Shown one piece after another: positions 1-9,599 of a stretch of DNA of 64,000 nt. Position 1 is the first letter of the stretch; the number at the start of each line of letters is the position of its first letter. This stretch comes from Eumeta japonica (lineage: Eukaryota > Arthropoda > Insecta > Lepidoptera > Psychidae). The stretch covers positions 1 to 64,000 of the forward strand of contig BGZK01001216.1 of the NCBI GenBank assembly GCA_005406025.1. The letters run 5' to 3'. The notes below the pieces were generated by a model. That model saw only the letters and a program-made list of their open reading frames with translations. It was not told where the DNA came from and made no database searches. The translations under genes and the position numbers were made by a program.

Positions 1-60
1 TGAAATGACTAAAAAAACTTTACCTATATCATTTGACATAATTTTCACAATGCCAGTTGT

Positions 61-575
61 ATTATTGACTGCCTTGAAATTGAAGTGCAGAAGCCATCCA
101 AAGCAGTAAATCAAGCCCTAACTTGGTCTGACTATAAAAGGCCAATACAATTAAATACCTAATATCCTGTACACTAACGGATTAATAAATTATATTTCTC
201 CTGGATTTGGGGCAGAACAACGGACACTTTATTAGTAGAATCATGTGATTTTATAAAAACATTAAAAGCCTGGTATGTGTGTTTTAGCAGATAGAGGTTT
301 CAAGCATATTGAACAATATCTGCATAAGTCAGGAGTTACATTGATAAGACCTCCAAGTGTTGAAAGTGGGTGAAAATGACTAAAATGATGCAAAGTTAAC
401 TAAACAGATAGCCAGCATAAGGATACATATAGAGCGTCTAATACGTCGTTTACGAGAATTTTGTATGCTAAAACCACATGCATGTATAAATTTTAATTTT
501 ATTAAAATATTAGATGATATTATAATTATAGCATGCGGTTTAGTTAACTTACAAGACTCTTTGATAAAATAAAAC
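61..575 (+). pseudogene. DDE transposase remnant (DDE_Tnp_4 / Harbinger-like)
   Basis: Translating the + strand across frames recovers the order of a DDE_Tnp_4 transposase. A W-S-D-Y-K block near 123-140 probably holds the first catalytic Asp. An N-Y-I-S-P-G-F-G-G-R-like stretch follows near 187-215. A-D-R-G-F at about 287-301 is the usual second catalytic Asp motif. R-I-H-I-E-R at about 420-437 holds the catalytic Glu, followed by L-R-E-F, K-P-H-A and a C-terminal V-N-L-Q-D-S-L-I-K near 545-567. The reading frame is broken by an extra A in the run near 264-267 and again between about 350 and 395, with in-frame stops. The N-terminal part, possibly including a THAP zinc finger, would lie before the window. 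The catalytic triad is recognisable but the gene cannot make a full protein. Confidence 0.7.
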
Positions 576-679
576 AACTAATACAAAAATTGTTTTTATT
601 AAGATCTATAACAAATATTATACCTATCCTATGATAAAATAACACAATCTTATATTACACTCTTATATAATAAAGGATA

Positions 680-2081
680 TATATTATTTTCCAAAATAAG
701 ACTAACTTTTCACTGATATTTTGTACATATTTATGATCAAATGGCACATTTATAATTTCCACTTGTTTATTTTAACATAGTCAGGTCAGCTACACAAAAG
801 TATCCACTTTTCATTGCTGTTAGGTACATTTGCAGCTGCATCTGAGCATTACATCTCTCTGAAGGCTGGCCATTGTATATATAGTTTTATAAGTTTTGGC
901 ACTTATGGGACATTTTATTTCAATAATATTGCCATCACATAATCCGTCTGGAGAGCCAGCGATCATGGGGTAATGACTACTCAATACAAGACCGCACTTG
1001 GTAATTTTTTTTAGCATATCTTCCACGGTTCTTCTCACTTGATCTTCAAGCACACGGCCCCGTTTCATATGTTTGGTTTCTGGAATTTTTCCACCTAGTA
1101 TCAAAGATACAAGTGTACCGTCAGCTGTTTTGCAACGACTAACTTCATATGCCTTTGATGCGGTTATATACCTTAATTCAAACCAGAGATTGCTTTTGGA
1201 TTGCTCTATTGTTTCTTCTTTAACCTTCTCAATTAGAGCTGTTGTAATGATAACATTGCTCAAAATGTATCAACACATTTCTCTTTATATTTTAGCATAA
1301 GCTGATGCATTGAAAGTGCTTCAGTTTCGCTTGGAGAATAATTGGGTTGATATCTTAAAGCTCGCAGTCATGCACTTTTCTTTTCCTTCCTTCTTCTATG
1401 AATTTTGTCAGAACTATGTTATTTGCTGGCAATAAGGGGCTGCTCTTTGACAGTTGTTTGGTCGTGATTGATTTCAAAGTACTGCCAACTCTAGACAACT
1501 TTGATTTTTTCCAATAGCACTCGGTTGATGTACAAGAAGGCTCCTCGCTACGACGGTGAACCCAAAATAAAAAAGCGATTGCGTGTTTGCAACCACCTCT
1601 TGAAGCAACACAGTCCTCACATACTACTGAAACAATCACATCATCTTCTTCATCAATAATCAGGGTGCATCCATATAGTTTAGCGTGAACTTTGTGTTCT
1701 GGACACATTTTGCATTTCACTGTGCACAAATGGGCGTCACGCTTGAGCTGCACGTAGCTAATAGCATCGTCTCCGTATGATGCTCTAGAAGACCTGAAAA
1801 AAAAATGCAACTAGTTGGTACAAAAAATCTAACATAAAATCAAGTCAAAAATAACCTAAAATCAAAGTCTTTATTTCAGGAAATATAACTCATTTTATTT
1901 AGTAAACTGAATGAATGCTTACTAAGTAATGTTTTACATTTCTGTTTACTTACATTGAAGTCTTAACGTTGCGAAATTCCGAAGAACAAAAATCACTGTT
2001 AGTTGCGAAAAATGTTCCGAGCATAACAGCGTCAATTTTTGGTAGATTAGTCGAATTTGCTTTACTAAATCCGGACTCCAT
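680..2081 (-). pseudogene. YqaJ-like nuclease with SWIM zinc finger, frameshifted, intron retained
   Basis: Exon 1 (2081-1954) begins ATG-GAG-TCC and ends at a perfect GTAAGT donor. Exon 2 starts at 1793 after an acceptor with nine T's before CAG, and the phase matches. Exon 2 encodes a SWIM-like finger (C-x2-C-x7-C-x-H, near 1595-1635). It then encodes a YqaJ / lambda-exonuclease-type domain: an I-T-A-S motif (about 1160), G-R-V-L-E-D (about 1045), G-S-P-D-G (about 950) and E-I-K-C-P (about 915), the usual metal-binding Asp/Glu-x-Lys region. Lesions, by frame: a one-base insertion near 1357 creating a stop, a one-base deletion near 1264, loss of two residues just before I-T-A-S, and further frameshifts near 884 and 768. 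A preserved intron shows this is not a retrocopy. The second gene of the transposon is the likely identity; a domesticated host gene that later died is the alternative. Confidence 0.75.
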
Positions 2082-2230
2082 AGCTATTTATCTTAACCTT
2101 TTGAAATATCGATAATTCAGAAGTTTTTTTTGCAAAAATCGGCGAATAATTGTTACTGGGTTTGTGTATTTACTACTAAAACGTCAACAACAACAATGGC
2201 GCACGCACTGACTGACGTCACGCCGTTCAC

Positions 2231-2870
2231 TGTCACGTGATGATTAAATTTATATTTTCGGTTTTAAATAATGAAAATATTAATAATCTTACATTTTATA
2301 ATAAATAAATAATTGTATTTACTTCTATACATAATAATGAAGTTATATATATTACAACATGACCTATTATTTTTTAGTGGACACAAGCCGATTAACGGTT
2401 CATGCTCGGATTCCAAGACCGTGAATGCAGACGTCTCTTAAGACTGTGTATTGTTCCTTACTTTGTTAATTATATGTATATGTCAATGATTTACTGAAAA
2501 TGTGTAAGATTCGTTACTATATATTCATTGCGACTACAGTAATACATTTTAGGATCGTGTAGGTAAATGTCGAAACTAACTCATGTTTAAAATTCGAGAC
2601 ATTATTATAACAAATTTCGGATACAGTTAACTTAATTTTGTCGACTCTAAAAAAACTCTTGATTCCTTCTCTTCCGGAAGCACATTCCTTAGGTCCACAC
2701 TGAGTATCGGTATTCTTAGTTCTGGCATATCAGAAAGCGTTTAATTTTGCGCTCATCCAGAGAACGAAGTAAAACTAGTTTATAACGCTCAAGTTAATAC
2801 AACAGTTTTTCAAGCTGGATGATCGTCTTTTACTTTATAAAGTACATATTGGACAATATCTGAAGTTCTG
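2231..2870. other. AT-rich intergenic, nothing recognised
   Basis: No open frame, splice-flanked exon, or structured RNA was recognised. Several short TA-rich runs only. Confidence 0.5.
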
Positions 2871-2879
2871 TTTTCACCT

Positions 2880-3440
2880 CTGGACTGGGGCACTACAATA
2901 TCAACTTTTGCCTCTAGACTGAATCCGACGTTAGGCATCTCGAATCATCGGCGATTCAGCATCTAACCAAACAGATCGGTTGGCAATGCAAAAATGTGTA
3001 GCATCTTTATGTGTCAAGCATACATAGATCTGTACTATGTAGTATGGGAAGTGCTGTAAATAATTGTTGAACCTTATTTCTGCTTCTGAATTTCGTCGTA
3101 ATTTTGTTCTCTGGGAATGCCATCATCACCATCTCGATGACTGGCGTTCTACAACTATATGTTTCATGTGCAATTTTCTATTCATATACATTAAATTCTG
3201 GAATGATCTACCATCAGCAGTATTCTCAGTCAACAACGACAAAAGACCGGCAACACACAAGGGACTCCCTTGGGGGTGCATAAGCCATAGGCGGCGGTAA
3301 TCATATACTTTCTGGTGGCTCACATGCTTATTTATAGCTGAAAAATTTCTACAACAATATTGTTTGACCTTTTGTTGGTTGAAGCCTGGAAAAATGTATA
3401 CGTTACTTTTATAGGATACAAGTGACTTTTCTGGCATAAT
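2880..3440 (+). repeat. Possible 3' remnant of a non-LTR retrotransposon
   Basis: The + strand reads a degenerate F-W-N-D-L-P-S-A-V-F stretch near 3196-3225, a motif typical of the C-terminus of Jockey/RTE-type reverse transcriptase polyproteins. It is followed by a Lys/Arg/His-rich stretch ending at a stop at 3298. The short open frames on both strands here are chance by-products. No catalytic motif is present, so the call rests on one motif and composition only. Confidence 0.35.
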
Positions 3441-3637
3441 TAAAAACGGTCGTTTCGTTGTTTTAGTCTTGAAAATAGTTTAAGAATAATAATTTTATCA
3501 AAATGGTAACCTTTCTCTCTAGAACTTAGTGTTTTGGTGTATCGTTCTCTCTTTGTCACTCTGCAATTGTAGTATTGTTGTCCGCATGTAATTGTTCTTT
3601 CAAAAAAATATTGTAAGTTTATTTAGTAAATTATGTG

Positions 3638-3672
3638 TTTTGATAATCGAGGATTTTCGTCGATTATCAAAA
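3638..3672. repeat. 13-bp perfect inverted repeat (hairpin) upstream of CPR-A
   Basis: The 13-base arms 3638-3650 and 3660-3672 are exact reverse complements around a 9-base spacer. A third, near-identical arm with one change follows at about 3691-3703. It lies about 480 bp upstream of the CPR-A TATA box. The role, if any, is unknown. Confidence 0.6.
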
Positions 3673-4123
3673 TATTATCAACAAAATAAATCGATAATCA
3701 AAAAAATTAACGCAGTGTTAAATTAAGGTTTGTTTGTAAGGTCTGCTATGTTTGTAGCAAAAATGACGAATTTAATAGACATAATTAGATAAGTTTATCT
3801 ATTAAAGCATTTATTATATGGTTATTGTATTGTAATACGTTTATTTAATTTTTAGTTGAGTTCAAAACGTAAAATTCAATGTTATGCGGTGTTAAAATTC
3901 GTCAATTAATTATGCATGAGCTCCAGTTTGTATATTTTACGAAATACTTTACGCAACAATGGTTTCGATCTGAATAATATGTATAAGCGTATATTAATAT
4001 ATCATTTGGTGCTCCAAATAAGGCCTTTCAAATGCCAGTTTGTACGTAAAATTTGCATTTTTCGTGGTCATTCTCGCTACGATTTAGCAATTAATCTTAA
4101 ATTTTTAGTTTTGGGGGAAGGCT

Positions 4124-4160
4124 TATAAAAACAAATCCGCTCCGGCAGAGACCATCATTC
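4124..4160 (+). promoter_or_regulatory. CPR-A core promoter (TATA box plus initiator)
   Basis: TATAAAA at 4124-4130 is followed 33 nt later by TCATTC (4155-4160), which fits the arthropod initiator TCAKTY with the start at A4157. AGATG at 4184-4188 falls where a downstream promoter element (RGWYV at +28) would be, though it overlaps the ATG and may be chance. The resulting 5' leader is about 29 nt. Confidence 0.6.
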
Positions 4161-4185
4161 GATGAACACTGTCTAACACTCAAAG

Positions 4186-5001
4186 ATGAAAGCTTTTATT
4201 GTAAGTATTGTTTGTCTGGTATAATTTTTATAAAATGGTAGTTTTAATTTTTAGTTATTAATAAATCGAAAATCATAAAATTAGATTATTTTTAATGCAA
4301 CGTAACCAAAATTTATTTAATTTTTAAGCGTTACTGTATAAAATACATTTATACCATATACGGTTGTTTGAAAACTTGTCCACAAAAATTCTATTCGTTT
4401 TTGCAAAGGTACTTTTAATAATTTAAATATCAGGAATTTTAAAAATTCAAAATTAGAAATTAGTATAAATTAAAATAAACACAGAAAGATTATTGAATGT
4501 ATGGCTAAGGAATATTTTTTTGATAATTCAAATCAATTGTTGTTTTTGTTACAACAAAATATGTTTACTCATTTATTTGGATTTTCTTTTAAATTTTCTT
4601 TTGACTTTCCATATTTATTTAGATCCTTTGGAGGAGATTTACAGAACCTTAAAGATATATGAAGCGATTTATTACTTGACGAACTATGCAAAATAGCTCA
4701 ACAGAGTTGTTTTCTAGTCAATCAGTCTCTTAAATTTTGGCTCCGGGTCGGGCAGGACGGCCCGGCAGATCAAAGCCGAGCTGTACGGAGACGATGGAAG
4801 CTACCGCGCATCAGACGAAGGGCGGTACCAAGGGACCTACAACGACTACAGGGGCGTGGTGGCCGTGCGGCCGGTCGAGAGCATAAGGCCGGTCCGGCCG
4901 GTGTAAGTTCTGGCAAACTCCACTAGACATTTGAACATGTCGTAGTTAGTGGCCCATATTAACGTTGATTGTATCACATTGGCGGTATTTGCCAGTGGTC
5001 G

Positions 5002-5041
<40 letters not shown>

Positions 5042-8000
5042 TATATGCCTATATATATATAAAGGATGTGTTTGTTTATATGAAATCGATAAACTCAGAA
5101 ATCGTTTGACCGATCACTATGAATATTGGTATATATGTATTTCTTCACGGAGAAAGATTTTATACTATCTCCATTGACGCAACTCGCCACCAGGCGGCGC
5201 TGTAATTTTAACTTCCATTATAACTCAACCGATACATGTACATACCAATATTCATAATGATCGGTTATTTCTGAGTTTATCGATTTCATATACAAACATC
5301 CTTTTATATAATATTTACTCCAGCTTCGTCTAAGTCGGAATTGTGACTGGTAGCGAAATCGGGATTGAAAGCGGGTGGGGCAGAGAATAGCGAACGGGAC
5401 GAGAATAGAATCTTATCAGAACTGAATTGCAAGCTGCACCGGGAACGAAACGGAGAGCGAAACTGAGGTCGACAACTGATGTGGGGCCGGGACTACAATC
5501 AAATGTGTGACCGGCTGCGGAATCGAAAGCGATACGGGTATTCAGTTAGAAATCAATCCACACAAAAGATGAAGGAATTCATTATACGTCCACGCTGGCG
5601 CAGCTACGGGCATTATTTATACGGGCAAAAAAAAAAACAAAAAAGGCTGTACAATGTCTGTCGGGGCAGCTAGTACAATATATAGTTAAATAACAAACAC
5701 GTGACACACTGTCACATGTTTGGTAGTCAGCGACGTTTCATGTTACTAGATGATGATCATTATAGTTTATTAAGAAGTGAACCTTTAACGCAGAGTTTTA
5801 GTATATGAAGAAAAAAGAAAATTGGTTAAATGCGAGACCAACTCGCGCCTCGAGGGTTCCGTGCATTTAATTCAATATACTTATTTTATGTATTTATCTT
5901 CGATATGAACTCGACTAATGCTTGACCGATTTTTATTATTTTACTCAATAAACACCAGTTTAAAATAAAACGTTAGAAACACATTTCGTGCATTGTCCAT
6001 ACCTGTTATTTGTTTTTCAGTTATGTATTATATTAATATATCCGTTATAATAATAAATATTTTATGAAAACTTTATCCAGCCACAGGGAAGAGGTATGAA
6101 TTGACGCTGTAGGCTTAGCGATCGTGGGTGTCGCGTCACGCTTCATGTCGATCAGGCACGCCACGCCGCCCCGTAACGCGGTTGTTGTTGTATATGGAAT
6201 GCGCACAGATAGTAGGCTTTGCGTGATCACTCTCTCGCTTTAACACTTTATGAAAAGAAATAATAGAGTTATTCATAAATTGAAATGTGTAAAATTCTCT
6301 TTTGTCTATTTTCTTATGTACAAACATTCGTTAAAATAATAGTTTTCAGTAAGTGTTTATGTAGCGCATAATGTATTGAAATAAAAGCACATTAAAAATT
6401 TTTATACATTTTAACCAGATTTATTAAAATTCTCAATGAGTAGGTGTGACATGTTTCATACAAAATTGCGTTCATTACAAAATAGCGTTTATTAAAATAG
6501 CAACTATTTTTATTATGAAATACTAGTTATTAAAATACAACACGTATTTTAAAATTCTAACAATTTTTAAACGGGAGCTATCTTAACTTTGTTAATTAAC
6601 AGACCACAAAAATCTATGTTAAAAGTGCTATCAGCTCTGTGCGTAAATGTAGCCTCACAAAATGTATGAATTAAAAGCGGCAATTTTATTAAACGTATTT
6701 TAATAAAAATGACATTTGTCCCTATTTTTATATGTAGAAATTCAGCCAAAAAAAATCTTACAAGAAGATAGGTCATAACTCAATGAACAATAGGTTAAAT
6801 AATGTCAAAAATATTACAGAAAATATTGTTTGAATAAGGACAAATAATGACAATCAGAAAATAAGTAAATAATTATCTCCCAATAAAATTGTTATTTTTA
6901 ATTTCAAGAAACATTAACCGCTTTTATAATAGTTATATAATACATATAACTATTTTAAAGTGGGGTTTTAAATCATAATCATAACTGCATCTAACTACAT
7001 AACCAAAAGCAAAAATTTCCTCCCTTATCGTTTAGGGATGTTGAGGGACATCGAAACAATGACGAAAATTATTTACTCAAGTCGCGTGTCATTAGACAAC
7101 TATCAGTTCATGCAAGCATAAGTGTGATTGAAAATTTTATGATTTATATCGCATCAAATAGTAGTATGACAAATATTTTATTTGCAAAAGTATTGTCTTT
7201 GTGTTTGTCTTATATAAATGAGGCGCGGTAGGTCTCTGATGTGCGATATGATTATGTTTTTCATTTTAAGTGCGATATGATTGTTTTTCATTTAAAATCG
7301 GCGGATACATAACAGATGTAAAACAATTTTTTTGGCACTAAATAAATATAAGTTACATAACAAAAGGTTAATATATTATAAAAAAATCTCAAAACGCATT
7401 TTTAAAATTGCAATAAAAAATAACTACTTGTTGAAAACGTACGAATTTTCTAATGAGTGTTGTTGTCGGTGTTAAGTTTAATACAAATATTATGACAATA
7501 CTGATAGCAATAATAATAACAACTTTTGTCTTCTTACTGTCGCTATCCACTTATTTCTTTGATTTATTTTCAATTTGGCAACCAGAAATTTGCGTTTCTC
7601 TTATCTGATAGTATATTTTCCGTTCACAACACTGTAAGTTTTGTGACCCATTTAATTTTTAGTGTCCCGTACCTCGTAAGGAAAAACGGAACCCCTATAG
7701 AATCACTATGTTGTCCGTCCGACGGTTCGTACGTCAGTCCGTATGTCTGTCAAGACCCTTTATTTCGTGAACGCGTGGAGGTATCCAGTTGAATTTAAAA
7801 CCATATACTCAAGTCTATAGTCCCTTGAGATTGTGAAATATCAAACTTCTAAGTTAACGTGAAAAAGAGGTACGACGGTTTATGCCGCAAAAAACGTATA
7901 TTTTGACACTCTCAAGGGAATCAAAATTTTCCGTTGCTCCGTTGCCCCAAAACTATGAAATTTGGCAAGTAATACCGTCTTATACTACAATTATAGGAAA

Positions 8001-9375
8001 AAATCTGGAAGTCATACATTTGTAATTAAATCATGAAAACAACTTTGATTAGATTATGTAACTAATTTAGATATGAACTGTTAGTATAACCACAATTTCC
8101 TATAAGTATGTAATTAAAGGTTTTAGAAACTGAATTTCTGGAAAAGCCAGAAAAAATCTGCGAGACTCGGCTCCTAAACTATTTATAATATGTACCTGCA
8201 AATTTGTATGGAACCCTCGGTGGTGGAGTTCGACTCGCACTTTTCTGGTTTTTAATTATTAATTTTAAAAATACACATGTATTTGCCTGTCCCCACCACG
8301 ACTTTGCATGGAGTAAATATCCGCACTTAACATATGTAAAAATTGTGATAAATAGGATTATAAATTTCAAGTGATTGTTATGAATGAATTTATGTATTGG
8401 TATTAAAATATTAAAATTTTTGGGTATCGGCGTTTTTTAAAAATTTCGATCATGGACGAGGAATTTTTCAAATTAAAACAAAGGAAATAGTGTAGTGATA
8501 TTAGTTTTCAAAACATTCAAGAACAGCTTCATAAATCGTATTTCGAAGTATTAAATACGATAAATATGAACAAATCTTTTTTTAAATATTTTTGATAAGT
8601 TTCAAATCCTTCTTGGAATGTATACGTAATTTAAAAAAGTCAATTATTTTGAAAAATAATTTTAGTTACTCAGTATCAACCAACACAATATTGTATGTAA
8701 TGTTAAATGTTTTTGTTCGTTCATCTAAAATAACATTTTTTGTTGCACGTGCCAGTTGAATCTTAAAAAAACAATATTTTATTAACTTTAAAAATTAATC
8801 TAGAGGTTCATGTGTTATATTACACATATACACATTCGATCTGTGCCTTTGTTATTGTTTTAAGAATTGCTATAAATGTAAGCAAAATTTCGTTAATTAT
8901 ACATTAAAATTTCTATTTTTTTAGGTAAAAGAAATAATAACATTTTTCTATATAGATTTTTTATGTAAAAAATTTTTTCAGTATTGTGGCGCAGCAACCT
9001 ACATACGTGCAGCCCATCAACCCCGTGCGAGTACAACCTGCATACGTGCAGCCCATCAACCCCGTGCGAGTACAACCTGCATACGTGCAGAACGTCGCTG
9101 CCCCCATCCAGCAAGCGGGGTCCGGACGTTACGCCGAGGCCTACGCCACCATCCTCCGCGACGAGAAGGACGTAGGCATCAACGGGTACCGTTACCTGTA
9201 CGAGACCAGCAACGGCATAGCCGCCGAGGAGTCCGGTAACATCGCCAGCGAAGTCAGCGGCACCGAAGCGAGGGGCTCCTTCGAGTTCGTGGGCGACAAC
9301 GGTGTCAAATACAGGGTGGAATACACGGCCGGAGCTGACGGCTTCAGACCGGTCGGAGCTCACCTTCCCGTCTAA
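4186..9375 (+). CDS. CPR-A: RR-1 cuticular protein, LCP-30-like, 3 exons, 197 aa
   Basis: Secreted structural protein of the cuticle, expected to bind chitin. Exon 1 is 4186-4200 (M-K-A-F-I, donor GTAAGT). Exon 2 is 4718-4902 (acceptor TTTTCTAG, donor GTAAGT, phase 2). Exon 3 is 8982-9375 (acceptor TTTTTTCAG, stop TAA 9373-9375). The phases join without a shift. Exon 2 is Gly/Tyr/Arg-rich with D-D-G-S-Y-R and D-E-G-R-Y-Q units like those of LCP-30. Exon 3 begins with a 13-residue tandem repeat (residues 73-103) and ends with the chitin_bind_4/RR-1 domain (about 135-197: Y-E-T-S-N-G-I, then G-F-R-P-V-G near the C-terminus). Oddities: the usual A-D-E-N-G-F reads A-G-A-D-G-F. The predicted signal peptide is weak, because residues 6-12 from exon 2 are only moderately hydrophobic, so the exon 2 acceptor or start is the least certain part. 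GC content jumps sharply in exons 2 and 3 against AT-rich introns. Confidence 0.8.
5051..5312. mobile_element. Foldback MITE in CPR-A intron 2
   Basis: Two long imperfect inverted arms (about 5055-5140 and 5232-5312) share, in opposite orientation, the end TATATAAAAGGATGT and an inner block containing GAAATCGATAAACTCAGAAA and ATTGGTAT. The roughly 90-base centre includes a GC-rich CCACCAGGCGGCGCTG. The element sits inside a (TA)n run starting near 5003, consistent with insertion at TA. It has no coding capacity and would fold into a stem of about 75-80 bp. Confidence 0.75.
5340..5660 (+). repeat. Degenerate hexamer-like G/A/T array, first of a dispersed class
   Basis: This stretch is rich in repeated words such as CGGGAT, CGAAAC, GGAATTG and GAATCG spaced at roughly 6 or 12 bases (for example around 5340-5420 and 5440-5530). 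Similar stretches recur elsewhere in the window. The 64-residue open frame at 5479-5673 is a by-product and shows no protein family. Confidence 0.5.
5690..7650. other. CPR-A intron 2 interior, mostly unrecognised AT-rich DNA
   Basis: About 5820-5990 resembles a common moth/butterfly repeat that reads 'neighbouring the words GACCAACTCG, GAGGGTTCCGT and GACCGATTTTTAT'; a relative lies near 45290-45520. About 6120-6240 is a short GC-richer block without a coding frame. The rest shows nothing recognisable. Confidence 0.45.
7655..8270. repeat. Dispersed repeat, copy in CPR-A intron 2 (related to 37670-38345)
   Basis: Shared ordered landmarks with 37670-38345: GTACCTC, then CCCTTATAGGATCA or its variant, TGTTGTCCGT, AGACCCTTT, an 'ACGC-TGGAG' block, CTCAAGTC/TTAGGTCTA, CCCTTGA(A/G), AAAAAATCTG(A/G)AA, and at the end TCGACTCGCACTT versus CCTATTCGCACTT. 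The copies run in the same orientation and differ a lot, so they are old. No coding potential. Confidence 0.6.
8998..9090 (+). repeat. 39-bp in-frame tandem repeat in CPR-A exon 3
   Basis: Two copies of 39 bp (8998-9036 and 9037-9075) differ at one base and are followed by 15 bp of a third (9076-9090). Each encodes a 13-residue unit running P-T/A-Y-V-Q-P-I-N-P-V-R-V-Q. The near identity suggests recent duplication or ongoing homogenisation. Confidence 0.95.
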
Positions 9376-9498
9376 ATGAGACTAAGGAGTGTTATGATGC
9401 GATACTAGATTAATACAACGATCTGAACAGCGTTGCTGCCTACCCTGTGGTTCTTTCCTGTCTATCGACGATGGAAGAACTGGACGTATTTAGATTCG

Positions 9499-9592
9499 AA
9501 TAAAACTGTTCAGATCACGCATAAAATGTATGACTTTATATTATAATGTAATTTATGTATATATGCATTGTTGCAAATGAACAATTAATAAA
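9499..9592 (+). terminator. CPR-A polyadenylation signals
   Basis: AATAAA occurs at 9499-9504, 124 nt after the stop, and again at 9587-9592. Either could direct cleavage; a third ATAAATAAA lies near 9645. Confidence 0.6.
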
Positions 9593-9599
9593 CACAATA

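Larger units (their letters stand above)
1..2230. mobile_element. Decayed DNA transposon with DDE transposase and YqaJ/SWIM gene (ISL2EU/Harbinger-like), left end outside window
   Basis: Two broken genes lie tail to tail: a DDE_Tnp_4-like transposase on + (about 61-575) and a YqaJ-nuclease plus SWIM-finger gene on - (about 680-2081). About 100 bases of AT-rich DNA with possible poly(A) signals separate them. From memory, ISL2EU elements (allied to PIF/Harbinger) encode a DDE transposase and a second protein with a YqaJ nuclease fold, so the pair is best read as one element. The right terminus probably lies within about 150 bases upstream of the YqaJ start, in the more GC-rich block near 2190-2230, but no terminal inverted repeat can be paired because the left end is cut off. 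Both genes are disrupted, so this copy cannot move itself. The ISL2EU assignment is inference; the two gene families are read from motifs. Confidence 0.6.

Noticed and set aside
8893..9363. 156-residue open frame on - across CPR-A exon 3
   Set aside because: It is the antisense shadow of a GC-rich coding exon with a tandem repeat; the + frame carries the RR-1 domain and fits the splice sites.
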